DNA of 64,000 bases, from NCBI GenBank assembly GCA_963921355.3, contig OZ001190.1:744001-808000 (forward strand), read 5' to 3'. Source of the DNA: CAWUEZ02 sp963921355. GTDB taxonomy: Bacteria > Pseudomonadota > Alphaproteobacteria > Thalassobaculales > Thalassobaculaceae. Both the position numbers and the translations under genes were made by a program. Shown in pieces: positions 20,001 to 26,497 of the stretch. Below the pieces are notes generated by a model. That model was not told where the DNA came from and made no database searches. It worked only from the letters and a program-made list of their open reading frames with translations. Numbering within the stretch: position 1 is the first letter of the stretch; each line of letters begins with the position of its first letter.

Positions 20001-20047
20001 ATCATCGATACCGACCGTGACCGTCGCATCGCCGCGGTCCCCAGCAC
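14018..20047 (-). CDS. RTX protein, C-terminal fragment (frame 3 of 3)
   Basis: 2,009 codons by first start; the first 29 residues are out-of-frame noise. True sequence resumes with four perfect TLSGGDGND repeats. RTX blocks and two DGDG modules fill to about residue 1000. Two nearly identical 206-residue units follow (SIDGSNFADTDSGFSITG and FEIDGSNFDDTGSGFSI). Then comes a DUF642/galactose-binding-like domain (GSWGTFTEIEGWIAEDATP, VTQSFVVQSAGVHALSFDF). The last 330 residues are FG-GAP/VCBS-type repeats with GDFDGDG motifs, likely a calcium-binding propeller. The tail has no sorting signal I recognise. It is probably the business end for adhesion or ligand binding. Confidence 0.78.
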   Translation of the reverse strand: MLGTAAMRRSRSVSMMTATTLRMSAAKTATDTLSGGDGNDTLSGGDGNDTLSGGDGNDTLSGGDGNDTLPDGTLIGTPDMDTLSGGADNDVIIALESSDIALGGDGDDTISGGDGGDLLFGEDGNDLLSGGDGYDTLEGGDGNDALSGGDGGDRLSGQDGDDLVDAGDGDDSAWGGDGNDTLVGGDGKDSLVGGDGDDELAGGDGKDRLAGGDGADRLSGGDGADQLSGGASADTLRGGDGADWAFGGQGEDLLSGGDGGDFLFGGSGNDTFQGTLGDLAGDLIGDYTDGDVIRIAGLTDTATPVSVTPSGGMTTVAIGDDGTGNPVATFTVSGEFSAGELETDGGGVILRLGDAVVDPFGATEFDDTLRGTTGDDSIDALAGDDLVRALGGDDTVLGRDGADHILGQAGSDALSGGAGNDTLRGGSEEDTVSGGAGDDRLSGGTGNDAIVGNDGADLLRGNQGDDLLSGGDGNDTLHGGSDEDSLSGGAGEDVLNGGTGNDTVAGGGDADHLRGHRGDDLLSGGSGNDTLGGDDGDDTLLGGDGDDRLNGGRGADLLRGGDGNDTLSGRDQADTLSGGAGDDSLRGSRADDLLSGGTGNDVLRGGGGNDLLDAGSGDDTLAGGNDADTMLGGDDDDSLRGNGGADLMQGGDGADSIHAGRGDDSVSGGAGNDTLIGGGGNDALSGGAGDDSLRGHRNDDTLVGGDGADSLAGSHSTDLLKGGGDDDLLKGGRDADILSGGAGADTISGGAGADTLAGGDGADVFAGHRNHLQGDRITDFDEDDVVRVSGVNPNRLQVQLSTTDDVTTVSLDRNGDGVAETSFQVDGVFDSATVTAGEGNVADISLKASTLEKLTLTAMGKVDLDGDGDYEQVWRLRNPNDETIEATADLYGVDDPQDGPVSAPPRDSFFWSEAGSGTMVVRYDLNGAARQETKASNPNAADMDYLEGAGFENPFAGGSLTGTEGDDTLVGTDAADEMAGLGGDDHITGGGGADTISGGAGNDTLIGDGGGTDDGEAAPISIDGSNFADTDSGFSITGRKIVDGALSDPIVDHVSTSGDRIGVDGATGGPSVQLGYDASAGLSEQLIVNLDSPAQSATVDIDRLFPNEGSGGEVGHWAVYKDGALVDEGDIFATHGITANVSIDPGTTFDKLVFTALPYGGVSQTTTGDSSDYLIKNISVTPAPANQGDGNDLLIGGGGSDVLSGGAGDDTLIGDGGGDGPAPTPFEIDGSNFDDTGSGFSILGRRIVDGSLSDPSVDHVSTSGDRLGVDGFTGGPSVQLGYDASAGLSEQLIVNLDNPAQSANIDIDRLFPNEGSGGEVGHWAAYSNGVLVDEGDIFATHGITANVSIDPGTTFDKLVFTALPYGGVSQTGTGDSSDYLIKNISVTPAPVEPGAGDLLVGGEGNDVLSGGQGADTLSGGLGSDALSGGAGNDALFGGAGDTSLVGGDGFDTLYIDSIDDLDGVEVREIEQLVIGGDAGPAAGANLLINADFENTPSLNHGSWGTFTEIEGWIAEDATPLVIGTAPIEIKQGRHGGVPESPDGWSGSNKVLELDSHAELGGSPGDTNAQVTQSFVVQSAGVHALSFDFAARQRGSQISETSEFRIEIDGQTVYTQSGAVKEWHSDWLSVNLDVGRHTISFIGDDADGTSDTYGALIDNVELVLGAAPVRDLLSPLPASTDGGSVVAFTGADGVVRAVGIDLADGPTVLETTALAGSERVLGRGDFDADGQADDLLVQDTAGGGARVVAVDGNGISDGGTQSGLPADATVSAIGDFDGDGRDDLLLAGDANSVSVWALGGDGQATAGLTRTVDADWAVAATGDFDGDGATDLLWRDGASGDLTVWTQITDPQGPSEGDALALGAGTEVLAAADFTGDNSDDLLVRDSSGAVSVLEMDGAEVDSSTSVWNVDPNWTVDAVEDVDGDGDTDIVWRSTDALTIWQMDSVSLEITKDLAVDSTWSLADVAQVEAGGAQELVLQHQDGRIGVIDLDGESPEFEVVGNVPQDWTLI
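15879..16370 (-). repeat. Direct repeat copy B inside RTX gene (618-bp offset)
   Basis: This block repeats, at an offset of exactly 618 bases, the block at 16497-16990. The shared plus-strand stretch GTGACCGAGATGTTCTTGAT begins at 15888 and 16506. It encodes the second of two tandem 206-residue units with GGPSVQLGYDASAGLSEQL and RLFPNEGSGGEVGHW in both. The copies differ at scattered bases, so the duplication is old enough to have drifted while the protein stayed similar. Confidence 0.85.
16497..16990 (-). repeat. Direct repeat copy A inside RTX gene (618-bp offset)
   Basis: Partner of the block at 15879-16370. It encodes the first 206-residue unit in protein order. The two copies are separated by a short RTX linker (GGGGSDVLSGGAGDDTLIGD). 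The repeated unit looks like a beta-sandwich domain with a conserved ATHGITANVSIDPGTTFDKL segment. I do not recognise its family. Confidence 0.85.
19855..19966 (-). repeat. Four near-perfect 27-bp RTX repeats
   Basis: The plus-strand marker CGCTCAG recurs every 27 bases (CTCAG at 19866, 19893, 19920, 19947). It encodes TLSGGDGND four times. The last unit reads GTGTCGGTTGCCG where the other three read GTGTCGTTGCCG. The extra G at 19958-19959 is one of the frame breaks. Confidence 0.85.
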
Positions 20048-20055
20048 GGTAAAGG

Positions 20056-23000
20056 TCAGATCGCAGCACCATCACCATCGGTATCGACCCCGATCGTGGC
20101 GTTGGTCCCGTCATTGCTCACCGCAAAGGCCGAGGCGTCGAGCTGCTGGCCTTGGATGCGGATCGTATCGTCGCTCGCGTAGTCGGCGAGGAAATCTCCG
20201 TCACCGGCCACGAATGTGTCGCTGCCGTCGCCACCCACTTGGGTGTCCGCGCCGGCGTCGCCATCCAACAGGTCGTTGCCGGCGCCACCGAACAACCGGT
20301 CGGCGCCTTCACCACCTTCGACGGTGTCATCGCCAGCGCCGCCGGACACGGTGTCGTCACCGTCGCCGCCGAAGACGGAATCACCGCCCTCGCCGCCCTG
20401 CAACTGGTAGCCGTCGCTGCCGCCGGACAGGGCGTCGGCGCCCGAGCCACCCTGGAGAACATCCGCCCCATCGCCGCCGGACAGGGTGTCGGATTCGTCG
20501 CCGCCGTCCAGCGTGTCGTCGCCGCTGCCCCCGGACAGATCATCTGTGCCGGCACCGCCGGACAGGGCGTCGTTGCCCGCACCACCAGACAGCGTGTCGT
20601 CACCGTCACCACCGGACAGCTGATCGGCGTCATTGCCACCATTCAGCAGGTCGGAGTCGGCGCCGCCGCTCGTGGTGTCGTCACCGCCCGAGGTCGTGTC
20701 ATCGCCGCCGCTCGTGGTGTCGTCACCGCCCGAGGTCGTGTCATCGCCGCCGCTCGTGGTGTCGTCGCCGCCCGAGGTCGTGTCATCGCCGCCGCTCGTG
20801 GTGTCGTCACCGCCGGAGGTCGTGTCATCGCCGCCGCTCGTGGTGTCGTCGCCGCCCGAGGTCGTGTCGTCACCGCCGCTCGTGGTGTCATCGCCACCCG
20901 ACGTCGTGTCGTCACCGCCGCTCGTGGTGTCATCGCCACCCGACGTCGTGTCATCGCCGCCGCTCGTGGTGTCGTCACCGCCCGAGGTCGTGTCGTCACC
21001 GCCGCTCGTGGCGTCATCGCCACCCGCCGTCGTGTCGTCACCGCCGCTCGTGGTGTCGTCGCCACCAGAGGTCGTGTCGTCGCCGCCGCTCGTGGTGTCG
21101 TCGCCACCCGAAGTCGTGTCATCACCGCCGCTCGTGGTGTCGTCGCCACCCGCCGTCGTGTCGTCGCCGCCGCTCGTGGTGTCGTCGCCACCCGCCGTCG
21201 TATCGTCGCCGCCGCTCGTGGTGTCGTCACCGGCGCCGCCCGCAACGGTATCGTCACCGGCTCCGCCGGATACCGTGTCGGCCGCCGGCAATGGGCCGGT
21301 CGCCGGCTCGAACAGGAAGCGGGTGAATCCGATGCCATCGCCATCGGTTCCCGTCAGCACACCGCCCAGCGCCTGGTCTCCGGAAACCGTGAACGTCACG
21401 TTGGCCGCGCCATCCCCGTCGGTATCGACGGCGACCTCGGTGGTTTCGCCGGTCGGCGACCGGGTCAACGTGACAGCCGACTCATCGACCTGCGATCCCT
21501 GCAACCGCACGTCATCAAGGGAATCCAGATCGGCGATCCGGTCACCGTCGCCGACCAGGAAACGATCCGCTCCGGCGCCGCCCGTCAAGGTATCCGTGCC
21601 GTCGCCCCCATCCAGCAGGTCGTCGCCGGCTCCACCTGAAAGCTGATCGTCACCCGAACCGCCGGCCAAGGTGTCGCGGCCGTCATCGCCCGCGACCGTA
21701 TCGTTGCCTGACCCGCCGGAGAGCTGGTCTTCGCCTTGGCCGCCCTGAAGCTGGTCATCACCCGCACCGCCGGACACGCTGTCCGCGGCGGCGGCGCCGC
21801 TCAGGCTGTCGTTGACATCGCCGCCGGTGATCACGTCATTGCCGCCGGCGCCGCTCAAAACATCGTCACCATCGCCGCCGGTCAGCGTCTGGTTCTCGGT
21901 ATTCGCGCCGTCATCGCCGAGCAGCGAGTCCTCGCCAGCCCCGCCCAGAACCGTATCGTTGGCGCCGCCGCCGTTCATGGTGTCGTTGCCGTCACCGCCG
22001 ACCAGCAGATCGTTGCCGTCACCGCCGTCCGCCGAATCCGCACCGGATGCGCCCGTCAGAGTGTCGTCACCGGCATTCCCGAACAGCGTGTCGTCGCCGC
22101 TGCCACCGTCGATCGCATCGTTGCCGTCGCCGCCCGACAGGGAATCATTGTCACTGCCGCCCGCGATCGTATCGTCGCCGGCACCACCGGATGCGGTATC
22201 GGCACCATCGCCACCATCGACGCTGTCGTTGCCGTCACCGCCGGCAACCGTGTCGTCACCAGCTCCGCCGGACACGGTGTCGTCGCCGGCGCCGCCATCG
22301 ACGCTGTCATTGCCGTCGCCACCGGCAACCGTGTCGGCACCGTCGTCGCCGGACACCGTGTCGTCGCCGGACCCGCCGTCGACGCTGTCATCGCCGTTAC
22401 CGCCGGCGACCGTGTCGTCACCGTCACCGCCGTCGACGCTGTCATTGCCGTCGCCACCGGCAACCGTATCGGCGCCGTCGTCGCCCGAAACCGTGTCGTT
22501 CCCGGACCCACCATCGACGCTGTCATCGCCGTCGCCGCCGGCAACCGTGTCCTCACCGGCATTCCCCGAAACGGTGTCGTCACCGGTCCCACCGTCGACG
22601 CTGTCATTGCCGTCGCCACCGGCAACCGTGTCATTGCCGCCGTCGCCGGACACCGTGTCGTCGCTGGCGCCGCCGTCGACGCTGTCGTTGCCGTCACCGC
22701 CGGCGACCGTGTCGTTGCCCTCGTTGCCGGACACCGTGTCGTCGCCGGCCCCGCCATCGACGCTGTCATTGCCGTCGCCACCAGCAACCGTGTCATTGCC
22801 GCCGTCGCCGGACACCGTGTCGTCGCTGGCGCCACCGTCGACGCTGTCGTTGCCGTCACCGCCGGCAACCGTGTCCTCACCAGCGTTGCCCGACACCGTG
22901 TCGTCACCGGTCCCGCCATCGACGCTGTCATTGCCGTCGCCGCCGGTCAGGGTGTCTTCACCAGCATTGCCCGATACGGTGTCGTCACCCGTACCGCCGT

Positions 23001-25050
23001 CGATCGAGTCGTTGTCGTCGCCACCGGCGATCGTGTCGTCACCCGCACCGCCGTCGGCATTGTCGGCGCCACTGCCCGCATCGATGCTGTCGTTGCCGTC
23101 GCCGCCGGCAATCGTGTCGTCACCGGAATTGCCGGAGAGCGTATCGCCGCCGGACCCGCCATCGATCGAATCATTGCCCGCCCCGCCGGAGACGGAATCG
23201 TCGCCCCCGGCGCCGTCGAGGCTGTCATCGCCCGGCGCGCCGAAAATCACGTCGTTGGCGCCGCCGCCCGACAGCGTATCCGCGCCAAGGCCGCCGCTGA
23301 GCGTGAGAGCGCCCTCGAGACCCAGGGAGATGTCGGTATAGGTTTCGCCGTCCTCGCCGGTCTCCGAGCTCGTTGCGGCAACGTTATAGTCCCCGGAAAC
23401 CGTGAAGCTGATGTCACCGGCACCGTCCCCGTCGGTATCGATCGACACCTGGGCAACCGAGCCGTCCTCGCTCTGCTCGACGGTCACGGCGTCGTCGCTG
23501 AGCGCCGCCCCTTCGAAGCGCAGGACATCCGCATCGGCGTCGTAATCGGTGACCACATCACCGTCACCGGCGACGAAGGTATCTGATCCGTCACCGCCGG
23601 CCAGGGTATCGGCGCCGTCGCCACCATCAATGCGGTCGCTGCCGTCACCGCCATCGATCACATCGTCGCCGTCGCCGCCCAGGACGGTGTCGTCGTCCGC
23701 GCCGCCGGACAGGCTGTCGCTCCCGGACCCGCTGTCGAGGTAATCGCGGCCGCCGCCGCTGGCCACGGAATCGTCGCCGGAACCGGCATCGATCCGCATG
23801 CCGAGATTGTCGAACTCGATGGTGTCATCGCCGGCCGTGGCCGCGGCACCGACCGTCCTGACGGTGACATTGTTGAGCGTGCTGCCGTCGCTGAATTCGA
23901 TGTTCTCGATCGTGCGGACCGTGTCGGTCCAGTCCAGCATCTCCACCATGTCGGAGATGCCATCCCAGGATGCCTCGCCATCCGATGCGCCCATCCAGAG
24001 GGTCGACCCGTCGAGCCAGAAGGTGACATCGTCGACATTGAGATCGGTCAGCTCGAGCGTGTCGATGCCGCCGAACTCGAGAATCGGACCCGGCGTGGAA
24101 CCGAGCGGGCTGCGGTACATGTACCAGTATTCGTCGGCGATCGTGTCGCGCCCGTCGCCTGAGCCGTACTGGTAGAGGTCGTCGCCGCCACCGCCGCGCA
24201 GCGAGTCGTCGCCGCCGCCGCCGACCAGCGTGTCGTCACCCGGTTCCTCGTTGAAGCGGGACATGCGAATGCCGCCGCTGCCCAACAGAACATCGTCGCC
24301 GGCGCCGCCGGAAATCAGGTCGTTGCCGTCGCCGCCGTCGATGGTGTCGGCGCCGTCGCCGCCGAACAGGTTGTCGGCCCCGCTCTGACCCAGAATCGAG
24401 TCGTTCCCGTCCTCGCCCAGAATCGAGTCGTCACCATCGCTGGCATTGATCGAGTCGTCACCGGCACCACCGCGGACCGTATCGCTGGCCTCGCCCAGGG
24501 ACACGGTGTCGTTGCCGCCGCCACCATCGTAGTTGACCGACGACTCGGCCCAGTTCAGGACGTCGTCGCCAGCAGTCCCGCTGAGTGAGTGGAGCATGTC
24601 GGTTACCGACATCTCACCGTCGCCGAACTCCAGAGTCTCGACGCGGCGTTCAGCGGTCCGCCAGTCTTCGACGGTGATGACGTCATCCAGTTCGGTCAGA
24701 TCGCTCGAGCCCGAGCGAATGCCGATCTGCAGATCGTCACCCTCAAGGTTGATCCAGACGTCGTTCTGGCTGATGCCGTCGCCGAAGCGGATCCGGTCGG
24801 CGCCGCCATCCTTCAGGACCGGGTTGTCGATATGACCGAGTCCGCTGCGATGATGGTCGTAGTACTCGTCGTGGATGGTGTCCTGGCCGTCGCCCTGATC
24901 GAACAGGTAGGTGTCGTCCCCACCGCCGCCACGCATCCGGTCGTCGCCCGCGCCGCCCGACAGCGTGTCAGCGAAGGCCTCCTGGTTGTACGAGCCGATC
25001 TCGCCCGCCGAACCGCGCAACTCGTCGTCGCTGTCACCCCCGAGGATCAA
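20056..25050 (-). CDS. RTX protein, middle fragment (frame 2 of 3)
   Basis: 1,664 codons from the first start-like TTG, but the frame is open further upstream to about 25,230, so this start is not real. It holds two more haemolysin-related segments (QGDGQDTIHDEYYDHH and GSGDGRDTIADEYWYMY), long RTX blocks and three modules of the DTDGDG/TFTVSGD type. It also holds a 27-residue higher-order repeat and about 27 copies of the heptad SGGDDTT. The frame ends at a stop (20056) right after VDTDGDGAA. The expected continuation DLTFTV appears one frame over, so the stop results from a missing base near 20,062. Confidence 0.75.
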   Translation of the reverse strand: MILGGDSDDELRGSAGEIGSYNQEAFADTLSGGAGDDRMRGGGGDDTYLFDQGDGQDTIHDEYYDHHRSGLGHIDNPVLKDGGADRIRFGDGISQNDVWINLEGDDLQIGIRSGSSDLTELDDVITVEDWRTAERRVETLEFGDGEMSVTDMLHSLSGTAGDDVLNWAESSVNYDGGGGNDTVSLGEASDTVRGGAGDDSINASDGDDSILGEDGNDSILGQSGADNLFGGDGADTIDGGDGNDLISGGAGDDVLLGSGGIRMSRFNEEPGDDTLVGGGGDDSLRGGGGDDLYQYGSGDGRDTIADEYWYMYRSPLGSTPGPILEFGGIDTLELTDLNVDDVTFWLDGSTLWMGASDGEASWDGISDMVEMLDWTDTVRTIENIEFSDGSTLNNVTVRTVGAAATAGDDTIEFDNLGMRIDAGSGDDSVASGGGRDYLDSGSGSDSLSGGADDDTVLGGDGDDVIDGGDGSDRIDGGDGADTLAGGDGSDTFVAGDGDVVTDYDADADVLRFEGAALSDDAVTVEQSEDGSVAQVSIDTDGDGAGDISFTVSGDYNVAATSSETGEDGETYTDISLGLEGALTLSGGLGADTLSGGGANDVIFGAPGDDSLDGAGGDDSVSGGAGNDSIDGGSGGDTLSGNSGDDTIAGGDGNDSIDAGSGADNADGGAGDDTIAGGDDNDSIDGGTGDDTVSGNAGEDTLTGGDGNDSVDGGTGDDTVSGNAGEDTVAGGDGNDSVDGGASDDTVSGDGGNDTVAGGDGNDSVDGGAGDDTVSGNEGNDTVAGGDGNDSVDGGASDDTVSGDGGNDTVAGGDGNDSVDGGTGDDTVSGNAGEDTVAGGDGDDSVDGGSGNDTVSGDDGADTVAGGDGNDSVDGGDGDDTVAGGNGDDSVDGGSGDDTVSGDDGADTVAGGDGNDSVDGGAGDDTVSGGAGDDTVAGGDGNDSVDGGDGADTASGGAGDDTIAGGSDNDSLSGGDGNDAIDGGSGDDTLFGNAGDDTLTGASGADSADGGDGNDLLVGGDGNDTMNGGGANDTVLGGAGEDSLLGDDGANTENQTLTGGDGDDVLSGAGGNDVITGGDVNDSLSGAAAADSVSGGAGDDQLQGGQGEDQLSGGSGNDTVAGDDGRDTLAGGSGDDQLSGGAGDDLLDGGDGTDTLTGGAGADRFLVGDGDRIADLDSLDDVRLQGSQVDESAVTLTRSPTGETTEVAVDTDGDGAANVTFTVSGDQALGGVLTGTDGDGIGFTRFLFEPATGPLPAADTVSGGAGDDTVAGGAGDDTTSGGDDTTAGGDDTTSGGDDTTAGGDDTTSGGDDTTSGGDDTTSGGDDTTSGGDDTTSGGDDTTAGGDDATSGGDDTTSGGDDTTSGGDDTTSGGDDTTSGGDDTTSGGDDTTSGGDDTTSGGDDTTSGGDDTTSGGDDTTSGGDDTTSGGDDTTSGGDDTTSGGDDTTSGGDDTTSGGDDTTSGGADSDLLNGGNDADQLSGGDGDDTLSGGAGNDALSGGAGTDDLSGGSGDDTLDGGDESDTLSGGDGADVLQGGSGADALSGGSDGYQLQGGEGGDSVFGGDGDDTVSGGAGDDTVEGGEGADRLFGGAGNDLLDGDAGADTQVGGDGSDTFVAGDGDFLADYASDDTIRIQGQQLDASAFAVSNDGTNATIGVDTDGDGAAI
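20663..21231 (-). repeat. 21-bp tandem repeat, about 27 copies, encoding (SGGDDTT)n
   Basis: An uninterrupted array of 21-base units encodes SGGDDTT with few variants (AGGDDTT, one DDAT). Alternate units use CCGCTCGTGGTG and CCCGAGGTCGTG spellings, so the sequence also has a 42-base period. The heptad breaks the nine-residue RTX rhythm and is unlikely to form a normal calcium beta-roll. It may be an acidic, flexible spacer of variable length. Arrays like this are prone to slippage and to assembly collapse. Confidence 0.9.
22218..22990 (-). repeat. 81-bp higher-order RTX repeat
   Basis: Three nonapeptides form a 27-residue unit of the type TVAGGDGNDSVDGGAGDD plus TVSGxxGxD, repeated many times. 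Nearly identical blocks at about 22,612 and 22,774 lie 162 bases apart, that is two units. This marks recent segmental duplication within the RTX domain. Confidence 0.8.
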
Positions 25051-25705
25051 ATCTTCGCCGGCGCCGCCGTCCAGCGTGTCGTTGCCTGCACCGCCCGAGA
25101 CCGTGTCGGCGCCGGCACCGGCCGAAACGCTGTCGGACCCGGCACCGCCTGACAGGTCGTCGGTTCCGCTGCCGGACTGGACGACGTCGTTGCCATCGCC
25201 ACCGGCAACCCGTTTGTCGCCTTTGGTCGAGTTCGGTGTCCCCGTCGCGCAGGGCGATGATCAGGTCTGACCCGTCGATCGAGACCAGCAGGTCCTCACG
25301 GGCGATGCCGGCGCCGAAGCGCAGGGTGTCGATCCCGCCGTCCCGCTCCTCCGGGTCGCTGATCGACTGGCTTGCGTTGAGCGGACTGCGGTAGTGGTAG
25401 AAGTAGTAATCCTGAATCTCGTCGGCGCCGTCGCCGCGGTTGTAGACGTAGATATCGTTGCCGCCGCCACCGCGCAGGGTATCGGCGCCGAGCCCGCCCG
25501 AAAGCAGGTCGTCTCCAGTCGGCTGATTGAAGTCAAACGTGTTGCCCGCGGACCCTTCGATCAGGTCATCGCCGAGGCCGCCCAAAAGGACGTCATTGCC
25601 TTCGCGGCCATCCAGAAAATCATTACCGTCACCGCCGAAGAGCGTGTCATTGACACTGCCCCCGAAAAGGGTGTCGTCACCGGCGGTTCCAGACAAGTCG
25701 ACCAT
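25034..25705 (-). CDS. RTX protein, N-terminal fragment (frame 1 of 3)
   Basis: The first 155 or so residues are real coding sequence: RTX nonapeptides from the start (LSGTAGDDTLFGG, DGNDFLDGREGND), then a haemolysin-type calcium-binding related segment (DIYVYNRGDGADEIQDYY, LRFGAGIAREDLLVSIDG). After LRDGDTELD the frame runs into arginine-rich noise, while the RTX pattern continues in the next frame as RVAGGDGND. Related segments in the next fragment have about 45 further residues (VEDWRTAERRVETLEFGDG) at this point. A small deletion, rather than a single-base slip, therefore also fits. The ATG at 25705 follows a 204-base AT-rich gap shared with divergent gmhA. Confidence 0.75.
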   Translation of the reverse strand: MVDLSGTAGDDTLFGGSVNDTLFGGDGNDFLDGREGNDVLLGGLGDDLIEGSAGNTFDFNQPTGDDLLSGGLGADTLRGGGGNDIYVYNRGDGADEIQDYYFYHYRSPLNASQSISDPEERDGGIDTLRFGAGIAREDLLVSIDGSDLIIALRDGDTELDQRRQTGCRWRWQRRRPVRQRNRRPVRRCRVRQRFGRCRRRHGLGRCRQRHAGRRRRRRFDPRG

Positions 25706-25909
25706 GGGTAGGTTTCTCCCCCCTGAGCCCCACTATCTACTCCCTCAGCCGAACCTCCGCAATTTTTATGCAAATATTTGGTACCTGATATTTTTTCATG
25801 TTTTGTTGAATGATTCTCGACCCTTGGAATTGTATTAACGACGGAGTAAACCGATCGCCGTAAACGGTCCCCGAAATGCCGGCAAAAATGCGCATTCAAG
25901 AGGCGTGGA

Positions 25910-26497
25910 ATGAACGCTATCTCTCTGTTTGAAAAAGATTTTTCTGATCACGCGGAGATCGTCGGCGCGACCCGACTCGCGGTTGAACAAATATTTCCAG
26001 TTTTGGTTAACAGTTGTTCACGAAGTCTTAGGGCCGGTGGCAAGCTGATGTTCTTCGGCAATGGCGGCAGCGCCGCCGATGCCCAGCATCTGGCGACCGA
26101 ACTGGTGGTGCGCTACATCGGTGACCGGGCAGCAATTGCCGGGTTGGCCCTCACCACCGACACGTCGGCACTGACGGCGGGCGGCAACGATCTCGGAATC
26201 GAGCGGATATTCTCGCGCCAGATCGAGGCCCTTGGCCGGCCCGGCGACGTCGCGATCGGGCTGTCGACCTCCGGCCGCTCGCCGAACGTTCTGAAGGCGC
26301 TGGAGACCGCACGCGACCTCGGCCTGACGACGGTTGTCTTCACCGGCGCCAATCGGGATGCCGTCGAGCCGCTGGCCGATATCGTCGTCTCGGTCCCGTC
26401 GACGGCGACCAACCGGATTCAGGAGATGCACATCCTTATCGGCCACGCGCTGTGCGGGGCGCTCGAGACCGAACTCGGCCTGGTGACCGCGCCATGA
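25910..26497 (+). CDS. gmhA: Phosphoheptose isomerase (sedoheptulose-7-phosphate isomerase)
   Basis: 195-residue SIS-domain protein. The phosphosugar loop is FFGNGGSAADAQHLATEL, and the SIS motif GLSTSGRSPNVLKAL follows. It converts sedoheptulose 7-phosphate to glycero-manno-heptose 7-phosphate, the first committed step of LPS heptose synthesis. Length and motifs fit GmhA; DiaA is similar, but the direct coupling to hldE settles the call. It is divergent from the RTX gene across an AT-rich 204-base gap. Its stop overlaps the hldE start in the sequence ATGA. Confidence 0.9.
   Translation: MNAISLFEKDFSDHAEIVGATRLAVEQIFPVLVNSCSRSLRAGGKLMFFGNGGSAADAQHLATELVVRYIGDRAAIAGLALTTDTSALTAGGNDLGIERIFSRQIEALGRPGDVAIGLSTSGRSPNVLKALETARDLGLTTVVFTGANRDAVEPLADIVVSVPSTATNRIQEMHILIGHALCGALETELGLVTAP

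Larger units (their letters stand above)
14018..25705 (-). other. Giant RTX calcium-binding protein gene, interrupted by frameshifts
   Basis: Three minus-strand frames read as one gene of about 3,895 codons, starting at 25705 (MVDLSGTAGDDTLFGG) and ending at 14018 (PQDWTLI). RTX repeats continue across every break when the frame is changed. The architecture is blocks of GGxGxDxxx nonapeptides alternating with at least five copies of a module ending in DTDGDG then TFTVSGD. These are followed by a duplicated 206-residue domain, a lectin-like domain and FG-GAP-type repeats. RTX proteins are usually exported by type I secretion and fold on calcium. No HlyB/HlyD/TolC genes lie in the window. Breaks lie near 25,220-25,250, 20,062, 20,040 and 19,958. 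Confidence 0.8.

Noticed and set aside
20663..21231. CRISPR array from regular spacing of the 21-bp array
   Set aside because: No unique spacers; it is a continuous in-frame coding repeat (SGGDDTT).
14175..25152. Many long plus-strand open frames across the RTX gene (up to 829 codons)
   Set aside because: They are antisense shadows of GC-rich repeats; products are low-complexity (Ser/Pro, Val/Ala or Arg/His rich) and mirror the 27-bp and 21-bp periods of the true coding strand.
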